This document shows positions 11,101-21,738 of a DNA stretch of 64,000 nt, piece after piece. The notes below the pieces were generated by a model. It was not told the DNA's origin, did not search any database, and was given only the letters and a program-made list of their open reading frames with translations. The first letter of the stretch is position 1, and the number at the start of each line of letters is the position of its first letter. The stretch is from Vandiemenella viatica (Eukaryota; Arthropoda; Insecta; Orthoptera; Morabidae). The position numbers were made by a program, and so were the translations under genes. Location: positions 179,684,935 to 179,748,934 of the forward strand of contig CM061921.1 in NCBI GenBank assembly GCA_031002005.1, read 5' to 3'.

Positions 11101-12363
11101 ATGGAAGCAAATCAATTCGTACGAAAATCTACGATAAAATTTTCCTTCGCTTACGGGTACATGCGTCCAAAGGCAGTGGAAATCGACGAGTGGCTCTACA
11201 ATGAAATCGGGTTACGAGAGGAGAGTGTGTACGGCATTCAAGTCGACTTCCTCGCCAATGTGGTGTACGTCAAGCTTCGAGATGAAGAGGAGTGTCTGCG
11301 TATCTTAAAGGAGACTAATGGAGAAAGAAAATTCGTCCACAGCAACGGCAAGGTAAGCAGCGTCTCTATATCGCATGCTGCTCTAGGTATAAGAAATGTT
11401 AAGGTCCATAACGTCCCCTTCGAAATCTCAACAAATAGCATACAGAGAGCTTTCGAAAAGTACGGTACATTATTCGACGTAACATCGGACAAAAGATATG
11501 GTAGTAGGAGATTCGTGGTAGACAGTGGTATCAGATCTGTCAAAATCGAGCTAAAATCCCACATACCCTCGTATGTAAACATTGCAGGGTTTAATGCGCT
11601 TTTCATTTACGAAGGACAGCCGAGAACGTGTGTCATATGTAATTCCAATGATCACCTCAAGGCGGAATGCACTCAAAGGAGACCCTTGCAACTACCATCT
11701 GAACGGCTGGCCCCCCATACAGCCATTACAGGGAAGCCGCTAAAAGAAACATATGCTAATGTGACAAACGGTACTACCCGAATCAATACAACAAGAAATG
11801 ATGAACCTGTGCTAGAAATGGAAACGGATAACCCACCAAACACCCCAATGGAGATTGAGAATACACTTATTAGAGAAGCGCCCCAAGAATCGATGTACGA
11901 AAAAGAAAACAGTCTCACAATAGAGCAAGGAAACAACAAAAATGTCAAAACACGCTCTTCCGAAACACCACTGAAAGAGGAAAAAACAACCGTGCCAAAT
12001 GCCAAACAATACCCATTGCTTACAGTACCCTTAGAGAAAAAGGAAGCCTTATCAATGGGAGAACGAAAGCAGGAAAATACACCCAATACCAAAAGGCCAA
12101 GACTCGAAAGGAGGAGAGTGGACTCAATAGCAGAAGAACTAGCAGAAAAATCAAGGAAAATCCCCGCCATTCAAACAGAAACAAAATCTGCTGAACTTCC
12201 CTATGGCGGAAACCACAACAAGGAAGCAAGCAACAACGAAAACAAGACCGTCGAAACACATGACATGGATATAGCCCGTGAAGAGAATATATCCTTATGG
12301 TCCGAAGAACTAGATGACACCGAGGAAGAGGATACAGGTATATCAAATGAAGCAGAGATATGA
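11101..12363 (+). CDS. ORF1 RNA-binding protein of L1/Tx1-like LINE
   Basis: An uninterrupted 420-residue ORF. An in-frame ATG lies 9 bases upstream (11092). I choose 11101 because the second copy at 50376 starts at the equivalent MEG. Residues 1-100 form a conserved N-terminal region. About 105-170 begin with NVKVHNVPFEIS and an FEKYG segment, reminiscent of an RRM fold. A single zinc knuckle follows, C177-x2-C180-x4-H185-x4-C190. The rest is low-complexity, Glu/Lys/Asn/Thr-rich and probably disordered. LINE ORF1 proteins coat the element RNA and take part in target-primed reverse transcription; that is family knowledge. ORF2 follows after 34 bases. This is one of the few undamaged frames in the window. 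Confidence 0.8.
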   Translation: MEANQFVRKSTIKFSFAYGYMRPKAVEIDEWLYNEIGLREESVYGIQVDFLANVVYVKLRDEEECLRILKETNGERKFVHSNGKVSSVSISHAALGIRNVKVHNVPFEISTNSIQRAFEKYGTLFDVTSDKRYGSRRFVVDSGIRSVKIELKSHIPSYVNIAGFNALFIYEGQPRTCVICNSNDHLKAECTQRRPLQLPSERLAPHTAITGKPLKETYANVTNGTTRINTTRNDEPVLEMETDNPPNTPMEIENTLIREAPQESMYEKENSLTIEQGNNKNVKTRSSETPLKEEKTTVPNAKQYPLLTVPLEKKEALSMGERKQENTPNTKRPRLERRRVDSIAEELAEKSRKIPAIQTETKSAELPYGGNHNKEASNNENKTVETHDMDIAREENISLWSEELDDTEEEDTGISNEAEI

Positions 12364-12397
12364 ACGATACAACTGCACGTGACTGTAAAGATACATA

Positions 12398-15300
12398 ATG
12401 GCAGATAGAAGTACAATGTGGACTCAAACATACTGTGTGTCAACCCTAAATGTAAATGGGATAAAGAACCCAACAAAAATACAATGCCTAAAAGAATATC
12501 TATGGGCGGCGGAGGTAGATATAGCGCTCCTTCAGGAAGTGGCCTGGGAAGGTGCATTAAGCATCACTGGATACAACGAATTGAAGAATCCCGGCATAGA
12601 TAACGGTCTAGGAACGGCAATTTTAACCAAGGAGGGTATCGAAGTCCAAAACGTCGAAATCTTAGAAAATGGAAGGGGCATAGCCTGCATGATAGCCGGA
12701 GCGCGCATTATAAACATTTATGCGCCTTCCGGAAATCAAAATAGAGAAAGCAGAAGATATTTCTACAAAACAGAGATAACCCAATTACTGACAGATACCT
12801 GCAACAGTCTAATACTTGCAGGAGACTTTAAATGCGTCATATCTCCAAAAGACCAATACCCAAACTTCAACAAATGCAAACAACTCGAGTATTTAATAAA
12901 AAAAATAACACTGTCAGACAGTTGGGAAGTAAAAAATGGGCAAATTCCTGGTTTTACATACACCCTGAGAGCACAGCAAGTAGACTGGACAGAATATATG
13001 TCTCACCTGACATAACCAGCAAAGTTTCCTCAGTAGAGATCTGGCCTTTAGCCATTTCAGACCACAATGCATACCACTGTAAAATAAACTTACACCCGCA
13101 AAAAATAATCAGAAAAAGGGGGCAGTGGAAATTAAATACCTCCCTTCTAAGCGACAACGAACTGAAACACGTAGTCAACGACAAGTGGAACCATTGCAAG
13201 AGGCAAAAAAGTAAATATAATACAACAATGCAATGGTGGTTGGAATGTGCAAAACCCAAACTCAGAGTCGCCATGATAAACTACTCCAGACAGCAAAAGC
13301 CATGGGAAAATAGCACCAAAGAATTCCTTTTCATGGCTTTGAGAGAGCTATGCACCAATAACACAGAAACGTTGCAAAACAACCGGAAAATAAAACAACT
13401 CAAAGCCAGAATAGTTAAAATAACAAGCAGGAAACTGCTAGGATATCAAATAAGAGCAAAAACGGGCTCCATCCAACAAGAAGAAACAACATCAACCTTC
13501 CATCTTGTCAAAGAAAAACAGAACGCAAAAAGAAAGCTAATAACTGAGCTAAAAACAGAAGGAGGAGACAGACTTGTGGATTAAAAACAAATAGAGGAAG
13601 AAGTAACAAAATACCTAAGCAAAACATATACAGAAGAGACAATTGATAAAGAAGAAGTCAACAAAATATTACAATGCATCAATCCGGTGTTATCTCAACA
13701 AGACAATGAAACCATAAACCAGAAAATAACACGGGAGGAAATAGAAAATGCCATAAGAAGAAGCCCGAAAATGAAGTCACCTGGCCCGTACGGACTACCA
13801 ATAGAATTTTACATGGAATTCTGGGACTTAATAAAACAAGAATTTGAAGACATGTACAACGAGCTATTGACTATGAACACAGCTCCAACTGAACTAGTAG
13901 AAGGATTAATTATATTAATCCCCAAAGAACCAGATAAGAAAGACATAGAAAATTTTAGACCACTCACTATGCTGAACTTGGACTATAAAGTATTCAGTCG
14001 AATTATCGCCATAAGGCTTAGAAATGTATCCGAGAAAGTAATAGGGGAATATCAGACCTGTACTGGGAATGGCAGATCGATAATTCAAACAATAACAAAT
14101 ATCAGAGATACAATTGCACTCTCGAAGGCTGCAAACGCAAAAGCATCCGTCCTGTCATTAGATTTCAATAAAGCCTTTGACCGCATAAACCATACATATC
14201 TAAAAGTAACTATGGAAAAGATGGGCTTCAGCCAGCAAATATGTAATATAATCTACACGCTGTTACACCAAGAGACATCAAGAGTACTCATAAACGCAAC
14301 TGGCTCTATTTTCGCATGATGTAATGAAAGTTATTGATGCGGGATCACAAGTTGATGCTATTTTCTTGGATTTTCAGAAAGCTTTTGACTCTGTACCACA
14401 CAACCGACTCTTAGCGAAGATCCGAGCGTACGGTATATCTGATCAGATTTGCGAATGGATACGCGATTTTCTAACTGGTCGGTCACAGTATGTCGTTGTA
14501 GACGGGGAAGCCTCTTCTAAACTAGATGTTACTTCGGGCGTTCCTCAAGGAAGTGTAATACGACCACTTCTTTTCTTAATTTTTATAAACGATCTCGGTG
14601 ACAACGTTAATTGCAGGATGCGATTTTTTGCTGATGATGCTCTTATTTATAGGGAAGTGAGGTGCTCCAACGATTGCTTAGAAATTCAGCGCGATCTGGA
14701 TGTTATTTCGGAATGGTGCCGTGAATGGCAGCTTACACTTAACTGTAAAAAGTGCAAGGCAATGCACATAAGTAATAAAAAGACCCCGCTTGCTCTGGAG
14801 TACAAAGTTAACAATTCAGTTGTTGACACTGTAGATTCCCTGAAGTATCTAGGCGTAACAGTACAAAGCAACATGAAATGGGACTTGCACATAACTTCCG
14901 TTGTAGGAAAAGCTAATTCCAAACTACGATTCATATGACGTATTTTGAGAAGTTGTAATGCTCATACAAAGGAAATAGCGTACAAAACACTAGTGCGTCC
15001 GCATTTGGAATACTGTTGTGGAATTTGGGATCCGTATCGCAAGGGATTGATTGACACATTAGAGAAAGTACAGAGAAGAGCCGCTCGATTCGTGACTGCT
15101 AGTTACAGTCCTTACGTAAGTGTCACAGAGCTAATTCGTGCGTTGGGCTGGGATTGTTTGGCGGACAGACGACGTCGTTTTCGTTTGAATTTGCTGGAGA
15201 ATATGCGAAAATCTTTAAGGTACGAGTGCAACGAAATACTTCTTCCGCCTAACTTATTTAGGTCGCAATGACAGGAGGGATAAGATTAGAGAAATAAGAT

Positions 15301-16873
15301 GCCGTACTGATTCATTTATGTATTCCTTCTTTCCTCGATCTGTTCGGGATTGGAATGCGCAGAATTAGGATTGGTGCTTAGCACCCTCTGCCACCCACAG
15401 TATTTGTGATTTGCAGAGTATAGATGTAGATGTAGAAACGGGGTAATAACAAAGCCATTAAGAATAACAAGATCCATACGACAAGGATGCCCACTGTCCA
15501 TGCTTTTGTTCGCACTCGCAGTTGAGCCCTTTCTAGCAGCAGTCTACAATACGGTTACTGGATTAAAAATCCGAGAGAATAAAATTGCGGTGTGCGCGTA
15601 CGCAGATGATATAAATATTATCACCACCAACTCATTACAGAAAATACGGGAGTTGCTAAGGACATACGAAAGGGCTTCAAACGCAAAACTCAATGTAAAA
15701 AAATCCGCACGTCTGAAAATAAGTGATACTATGGATGCGGACAGCACAAGCTGGATACCAACACGTGACAAAATAAAGATCTTAGGCATTGAATTTAATA
15801 ATACACCACAGAAAGCATCGGCTGCAAATTGGAGGACGCTATTAGCAGCAATTAGGAGCAAGATGAAAGATTTCTCAAACAGAGAACTAAATACCATACA
15901 AAAAATACAGCTGATAAACAGAGTTGCTCTCCCAAAACTGTGGTACCTAGCTCACATATTTCCAATACCGATTGAAATAGCAAAGAAAATGGAAATGGCG
16001 ATAAATTGGTTCACACAGAGTGGACACATTTTTAAGATCCATCACAAAATACTTAAGATGCCATATGATAAAGGAGGACTGAAGCTCGTAGATACACAAA
16101 CGAAATGTACCGCCATCTACATGAGGAACATGTATAAACACCGTAAAGACATGGAAAGTAGTATAACAGGGTACACACTAAACGAACTAGAACCACGAAG
16201 CAGTACGGCACCAGTCGATATCAGCCATATAAATGCAAATTTAAGACATTTTCGCATATTCTACATAGAAAATAGCTATTTAAACATAACCAGCGGTGAG
16301 CCTATTCCAACAACTAAGAAACTGTATGATATGTTGCAAAGAGAGACGCAAAGCAAACTAGAAATTACGTACAGAAGAGACGACTGGAAAAAAAAAATAT
16401 GGCAGAATGTTCACAATGAATACATCAATAGCCACGCACGTTCCACTTGGCATAGAGTAATACATAGGAAGATAAACTCAAATGAAAATCTGTTCTCACT
16501 ACACCTTTGCCCTTCCCCACAGTGTTTACGCTGTAATCTAGAGGATACGATACAACATCGTCTGCTGGGATGTGAAGTTCCAGACATATGGAGGTGGACG
16601 AAAAGCAAACTAGCCATAATCAATAGAACTACTCCACAGAAATTCACGCCCGAAGATATTTTATTCCCAGATGTTACAATTTATTCTGCGACTAAAAGAA
16701 ACGCTCACTTTTGGCTGTTGGACAACTACACCCACTACGTCATCAGAAGAAAAGGAGAGATGTCAATAGAGGATTTCTGGTATTACCTAACCACCGAACA
16801 CAACAAAATACTTAAAAGGGAAAAATACAAAGATAAGTTCGCACGCTTCTTGAGCGTGATAATGCCTCCATAA
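12398..16873 (+). pseudogene. ORF2 endonuclease-reverse transcriptase of L1/Tx1-like LINE, broken
   Basis: The N-terminal APE endonuclease (12420-13080) shows TLNVNGIKN, LLQEV, INIYAPSG, SRLDRIYVS and ISDHNAYH. The GDFN box reads GDFK (about 12823-12834), replacing the catalytic Asn. RT blocks follow: KSPGPYGLPIEFY (13780), FRPLTMLNLDYK (13955), LSLDFNKAFDRIN (14155), RQGCPLS (15478) and AYADDINII with the catalytic YADD (15599). The C-terminal CLRCNLEDTIQHRLLGC (about 16527-16577) is a CX2CX7HX4C knuckle. Damage: a frameshift near 12960, an in-frame TAA at 13582-13584, and a 1.1-kb LINE inserted at 14302-15436. The host frame resumes as TGVITKPLRI on the far side of the insert. Confidence 0.85.
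14302..15436 (+). mobile_element. CR1/Jockey-like LINE, copy a, nested in ORF2
   Basis: A 5'-truncated LINE inserted in the same orientation inside the L1/Tx1-like ORF2. The flanks AACTGG (left) and AACGGG (right) suggest a 6-bp target duplication. RT motifs are AIFLDFQKAFDSVPHNRL (about 14360), SGVPQGSV (14535), RFFADDALIY (FADD box, about 14625) and LKYLGVTV (14842). The C-terminal part is KTLVRPHLEYCCGIWDPYRK (14985), then RRRRFRLNLLENM. Breaks: TGA at 14936-14938 and a frameshift near 15255. The 3' UTR ends with GCAGAGTATAGATGTAGATG and TAGATGTAG units. It is the least decayed of the three copies here, consistent with being the youngest. Confidence 0.9.
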
Positions 16874-17299
16874 AACCAACAGAAGAAATAAGAGTTCCAG
16901 CACCCACAATTATCAAGGGATACCAGTAAGTCAAGACAACGATGGCGAAGCAAGACGGAAGATCCCGACTCCGAAGAAAAGACGCCGGTAAGAGATGTTC
17001 CCACGTCAGAACCGACGCCCAGCAACGAACTGAAGTGCGGATTGACGCAAGAGGAAGAAGAGACCGCCGACAATGAGTACCCCCCACGAGGCCTTGCAGC
17101 CGCCACAGTGGACCCCTCGAGCTTCCCATACGCCCCGGGCGCCCCGTCGAAAACGAGTGAAGAGTCTGAGATGGGACAAATTGTAATCCTTTAGATTAGT
17201 TATGACCAGAAATTCTGTTATTCAAATTTGTAAATTTGCTGTTATGAATGTCTAAACTGTTTGTTAACAATAAATTAATAATAACAATAAAAAAAGTGA

Positions 17300-17563
17300 A
17301 AAAAGTGGTTGAGGCGTCTGACCGGAGATCGAAAGGTCCTCGGTTCGAATCCCTGTCTCGGCCGGTATTTTCATAGGCATTTAACCCGGCCTTCACCTCT
17401 GGCACAGCCTTCTGTGTAATCTGAAATATGCCAGAACGCTCTCGTGGTTGGGATTCCACGTTAAACTGTAGGTCCCCTGTACCAGGCAGGATTGTCGGGC
17501 TAGGTTAAAGGCGGCTGCGACAGGGGCGGAATGCGCAGCCAATTGAAACTCTGTCACCAGGTC
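17300..17563 (+). repeat. tRNA-derived SINE, family 3, copy a
   Basis: The head has TTGAGGCGTCTGACCGGAG and the B box GGTTCGAATCCC. The body blocks CTTCACCTCTGGCACAGC, TTCCACGTTAAACTGTAGG and TCCCCTGTACCAGGCAGGAT end in GCGCAGCC...CTCTGTCACCA. The same order occurs at 39010-39272. It lies between the L1/Tx1-like tail and the resumed old LINE, so it entered at or near that junction. Confidence 0.8.
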
Positions 17564-17732
17564 ATTACGACCACATGGAATTATTACTGTACTCTTGTAC
17601 GACCACGTTTCGACTATTTATGTCCAGTTTGTGATCCTTTTCGCAGGGGATTGATTAATAGTATGGACAAAGTACAGCTAAGAGCAGCTAGATGTGTGAC
17701 TGCTTGCCACAAGCGTCACGGAATTGAACATA
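17564..17732 (+). mobile_element. Old CR1/Jockey-like LINE, copy b, middle part
   Basis: The translation TLVRPRFDYLCPVCDPFRRG then LINSMDKVQLRAARCVTACH corresponds to TLVRPHLEYCCGIWDPYRK in copy a (14985-15110). It begins at the position homologous to where the left part at 10966 stops. It is cut at the TA dinucleotide 17731-17732 by the Tc1-like element and resumes at 19163. Confidence 0.75.
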
Positions 17733-19162
17733 CACAGACGGAAAAAAAAAATCCCAACACCAAGAAAAAATTATTGTAGAGTAATGAAATTTGGACAATG
17801 CATTTGTCAAGTTAACATGTTTAATTGATTAAATTTTCAAGATCACAGGTTAATTTAAGCTCAAGAAAATGCATTTCAAATGTGAAATACTGTTAAATTA
17901 ATAGCCGGTGTAACCTCCAGAATTTTGAATGCAAGCCTGCAAACGTGAATGCATTGTGTCATACAGGTTTCGAATGTCACTTTGTGGTATGGAGTTCCAT
18001 GCTTGTTGTACTTGTGCTGTCAATACTGGGACGGTCAGTGCTGGCTGTGGATGATGCTGGAGTTGTCGTCCAATGATATCCCATACGTGTTCAATTGGAG
18101 ACAGATCTGGTGATCTCGCAGGCCAAGGTAACATGTCGACACTCTGTAGAGCACGTTGCGAGACAACAGCGGTATGAGGGCGAGCGTTATCCTGTTAAAA
18201 AACTCCCCCTTGAATGCTGTTCATGAATGGCAGCACTACAGGTTGAATTACCAGACTGACGTACAAATTTGCAGTCAGTGTGTTTGGTATAACCACAAGA
18301 GTGCTCCTGCTGTCATAGGAAATTGCTCCCCAGACCATGACTCCAGGTGTAGGTCCAGTGTGTCTAGGCCGCAGACAGTTTGGTTGCAGGCGTTCCCCTG
18401 GCCTCCTTCTGACCAACACTCGGCCATCACTGGCACCAAGGCAGAACCTGCTTTCATCAGAAAACACAACAGATCTCCACTCCGTCCTCCAATGAGCTCT
18501 GGCTTGACACCACTGGAGTCGCAAACGGCGATGGCTTGTAGTCAGTGGAATGCACGCTACAGGGCGCCTGGCTCGGAGCTGTCCTTGAAGTAACCGATTT
18601 CTAACAGTTCGTTGTGTCACTGTGGTACCAACTGCAGCTCGAATTTCTGCCGCAGACGCAGTACGATGCGCCACAGCTGTACGCCGAATACGGCGGTCTT
18701 CCCTCTCAGTAGTGCCACGTGGCCTCCCGGAACCCGGTCTTCTTGAGGCAGTACCATCCCTTGACCACTGCACCCAACAATCATGCACAGTGGATACATT
18801 CCGGCCAAGTCTTTCTGCAATATCGCGAAAAGAAAATCCACCTTCTCGTAGCCCTATTACACGACCTCGTTCAAACTCGGTGAGCTGTTGATAATGGCTT
18901 CTTCGTCTTCTTAAAGGCATTCTTGGCTAACATCAACTCACTATGTCAAATCTCAGCGGTAAATAACGTTCACAAACTTTACAGCGCGTATTTAAAGCAA
19001 ACCTGATTTGCAAGCTCTGAGTAGCGCTACTAGCGCCACACTTATGCGCGAAGCGCGAAATTTGAATCGATGTCATCTTTCAGATGTATAAACACGCCTA
19101 CCAAATTTCGTTTATCTAACACAAGTCTTTCTTGGTGTTGGGATTTTTTTTTTCCGTCTGTG
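17733..19162 (-). mobile_element. Tc1-like transposon, complete, with TIRs and TA duplication
   Basis: The ends are inverted. The left end begins CACAGACGGAAAAAAAAAAT (17733) and then CCCAACACCAAGAAA. The right end, read in reverse, is identical for these blocks before diverging; more distant similarity (GAAATTTGG) continues for about 70 bp. TA flanks both sides (17731-17732 and 19163-19164), as expected for Tc1/mariner insertion. The element is 1430 bp and holds one transposase gene on the minus strand. It interrupts the old LINE, which reads through on both sides. Confidence 0.9.
17898..18920 (-). pseudogene. Tc1-like transposase with one in-frame stop
   Basis: This is 340 codons in one frame with a single TAA at 18195-18197, directly before QDNARPH. 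The N-terminal paired-type HTH (LTEFERGRVIGLREGGFSFR) is followed by a second HTH and a GRPRG hook-like motif. The catalytic triad is the Asp in VVFSDESRF, the Asp in QDNARPH and the Glu in SPDLSPIEHVW. Between the second Asp and the Glu I count 32 residues; classical Tc1 transposases have 34. The C-terminus ends GGYTGY. The stop replaces the residue before the second catalytic Asp and truncates the enzyme there, so this copy is inactive unless read through. Confidence 0.9.
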
Positions 19163-19413
19163 TAGATTAGGCTGGGAGTGTCCTGCAGACAGACGACGTA
19201 GGTTTCGTTTCAATTTACTGGTAAACACGCAAACACCAACTTTCGTTTACGAGTGCAATGAAATATTTCCTCCAGCATCCTATTTGGTTCACAATGATAG
19301 GAAGGATAGGGTTAGAGAAAGAAGCTGTCATACTGATGCTTATATTATTTCTTTCTTCACTCGTGCAATTCGGGATTAGAATGCACAGAGTTTTGTGTAA
19401 AACACCCTCTGCC
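19163..19413 (+). mobile_element. Old CR1/Jockey-like LINE, copy b, right part, running into the gap
   Basis: The sequence resumes with RLGWECPADRRRRFRFNLL, equivalent to the arginine-rich end of copy a, then YECNEIFPP and the 3' UTR start ending ACACCCTCTGCC. The N gap hides the 3' tail. Confidence 0.8.
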
Positions 19414-20413
19414 NNNNNNNNNNNNNNNNNNNNNNNNNNNNNNNNNNNNNNNNNNNNNNNNNNNNNNNNNNNNNNNNNNNNNNNNNNNNNNNNNNNNNNN
19501 NNNNNNNNNNNNNNNNNNNNNNNNNNNNNNNNNNNNNNNNNNNNNNNNNNNNNNNNNNNNNNNNNNNNNNNNNNNNNNNNNNNNNNNNNNNNNNNNNNNN
19601 NNNNNNNNNNNNNNNNNNNNNNNNNNNNNNNNNNNNNNNNNNNNNNNNNNNNNNNNNNNNNNNNNNNNNNNNNNNNNNNNNNNNNNNNNNNNNNNNNNNN
19701 NNNNNNNNNNNNNNNNNNNNNNNNNNNNNNNNNNNNNNNNNNNNNNNNNNNNNNNNNNNNNNNNNNNNNNNNNNNNNNNNNNNNNNNNNNNNNNNNNNNN
19801 NNNNNNNNNNNNNNNNNNNNNNNNNNNNNNNNNNNNNNNNNNNNNNNNNNNNNNNNNNNNNNNNNNNNNNNNNNNNNNNNNNNNNNNNNNNNNNNNNNNN
19901 NNNNNNNNNNNNNNNNNNNNNNNNNNNNNNNNNNNNNNNNNNNNNNNNNNNNNNNNNNNNNNNNNNNNNNNNNNNNNNNNNNNNNNNNNNNNNNNNNNNN
20001 NNNNNNNNNNNNNNNNNNNNNNNNNNNNNNNNNNNNNNNNNNNNNNNNNNNNNNNNNNNNNNNNNNNNNNNNNNNNNNNNNNNNNNNNNNNNNNNNNNNN
20101 NNNNNNNNNNNNNNNNNNNNNNNNNNNNNNNNNNNNNNNNNNNNNNNNNNNNNNNNNNNNNNNNNNNNNNNNNNNNNNNNNNNNNNNNNNNNNNNNNNNN
20201 NNNNNNNNNNNNNNNNNNNNNNNNNNNNNNNNNNNNNNNNNNNNNNNNNNNNNNNNNNNNNNNNNNNNNNNNNNNNNNNNNNNNNNNNNNNNNNNNNNNN
20301 NNNNNNNNNNNNNNNNNNNNNNNNNNNNNNNNNNNNNNNNNNNNNNNNNNNNNNNNNNNNNNNNNNNNNNNNNNNNNNNNNNNNNNNNNNNNNNNNNNNN
20401 NNNNNNNNNNNNN
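19414..20413. other. Assembly gap, 1000 N
   Basis: Exactly 1000 undetermined bases, a scaffolding placeholder whose true size is unknown. Long ORFs drawn across it are not real. Confidence 1.
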
Positions 20414-20439
20414 AGAGAGAAGCCTCAACTGCTGAGCTA

Positions 20440-20510
20440 GTAGACCGCCTTGTTTTGAAGTATACGTGTTCTAAATACTATCAAAATCTGATAAAAACTG
20501 TGTCTGTTTT
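20440..20510 (+). repeat. Dispersed repeat R4, locus 2, fragment
   Basis: TTTTGAAGTATACGTGTTCTAAATACTATC followed by AAAATCTGATAAAAACTGTGT matches the R4 monomer at 8450-9640 and at 50870. The sequence just before it (GCTGAGCTAGTAGACCGCC) corresponds to the tRNA-like end of the R4 unit near 51400. Confidence 0.6.
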
Positions 20511-20699
20511 TTTTTTTATTAAAAAATCACTAACTTACAAGGAGATCTTCGGTGTGGAAGTCGCGATAGTAGAACGAACAAGTCTGATAAATATTACGCC
20601 ACCACAGGTTTCTCGCCATAAAGCAGTTCTGCCTGGTGGGCTTTCGTTTAAGAGAAATCAAGAATTTAAAATTGAAAAAATTGTGTGTAAATGATGTAT

Positions 20700-21612
20700 A
20701 GTTGTAGCGACAAGCGTCCATGTAGCGGTGTGCGTTAAGGCATGGTCCCGAGTTCGATCCTACCGACTGATAATTGTTTTCGTTTTTGTTCTCATTGCTA
20801 TACGTTTTTGCAGCATTAAAAATTTGTTTTAAAACATATTCACCAATTTATTTATTTTCATTTGAGAAATACGCAGATGTTTGCATGATATAAATCACAC
20901 TAACACTTGAATCTCAAATTCTGTGCATACCAGGAGCATTTGATCAAAGATATCCTTCCACAGCTATCTACATTTTTTATTACTGAAATAGGAAAGCATA
21001 TTTTCTTTACATTTGTAGATTCTGGTCTTTCCTTCGCTAATTTTGAAATGCACCATGCATATTTTATCATGTAATTAAAAACAGGCTCTGGCAAAATGTA
21101 ATGAATAATTGAATGTATCTTCACGATTAGATATTTCGGTATTATCTTACAACAGTTCTGGTGCACTTTGCAGCCTTTTCATTAGTATTTTTACCGGCGA
21201 TAGAAGTACACAACACAAGGCTGACATAAATGCGTACATTTTGGCGCTATCACTTTTAATGTCCAAGAAAACTTTCCGTTTTCATTTGAAAAGTCTTGAT
21301 CATAAACCATTGTATCAACGTGGCTATCCCACTAATCCATCAATAATTTTAAGAAAATATTTCTGGCGTATATTTTAACGACTAACATAAAATGTATACA
21401 GTTCTTTCGTCAGCTTTCCCGATTTGGAACATTTACGTATTCTTCAAACGAAAATAAATAAATTGTTTCAAAACAAATTTATAATGCTGCAAAAGTGAAT
21501 ATCGATGAGAAAAAAGTAAAAAAAAAAAAAAAATATTGGCGGTCGGTGAGATCGAAAACCGGCACAAGTACATAGTAATGAGGCGCTTTAAAGTGCACGG
21601 CTGAACCGGGGG
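20700..21612. repeat. Long inverted repeat with tRNA-like outer modules, about 0.9 kb
   Basis: Positions 20809-20880 and the reverse complement of 21429-21494 are about 90 percent alike apart from an 8-bp indel (blocks TTTTGCAGCATTA, AAATTTGTTTT, ATTTATTTATTTTC). Outside these arms each end has a tRNA-like module. The left one is GTAGCGGTGTGCG...GAGTTCGATCC (about 20721-20760). The right one, on the minus strand, is CCGTGCACTTTAAAGCGCC...GGTTTTCGATC (about 21612-21548). The middle 550 bp encodes nothing I recognise. It could be a foldback element or two SINEs inserted tail to tail. Confidence 0.5.
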
Positions 21613-21738
21613 TACCAGTTAATAGTCTTCTCCATAGGTATAGTTCGATCACACACAATATTTAATTATTTCTGATGGGATAGTTAGAATTTTACACTGA
21701 GCAGAATTGAAATTTTCTCAATTTCCCATTCATCCAAA

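Larger units (their letters stand above)
10967..17290 (+). mobile_element. L1/Tx1-like LINE, nearly full length, copy 1
   Basis: The order is 5' UTR (10967-11100), ORF1 (11101-12363), ORF2 (12398-16873, interrupted), a GC-rich 3' UTR, AATAAA (about 17267) and a short A/TAA-rich tail ending near 17290. Without the inserted LINE at 14302-15436 the element would be about 5.2 kb. Assignment rests on ORF2: APE endonuclease, RT with the L1-like order of motifs, YADD, and a C-terminal CCHC. It also rests on ORF1 with an RRM-like region and one CCHC knuckle. It sits in an older LINE with shared TACTCTT at both junctions, a likely target duplication. A second, decayed ORF1 of the same family is at 49061-50376. 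Confidence 0.8.

Noticed and set aside
11673..12557. Overlapping minus-strand ORFs of 118-165 codons
   Set aside because: They are shadows of the L1/Tx1-like ORF1 on the plus strand, which has the conserved motifs and a homologous second copy.
16783..17129. Two minus-strand ORFs of 105-107 codons over the 3' UTR of the L1/Tx1-like element
   Set aside because: The 3' UTR is GC-rich and stop-poor on this strand. There are no motifs and no reason to expect an antisense gene.
19258..20694. 478-codon ORF on the plus strand and a 350-codon ORF on the minus strand
   Set aside because: Both exist only because 1000 N interrupt no frame. The flanks are LINE 3' UTR and an R4 fragment.
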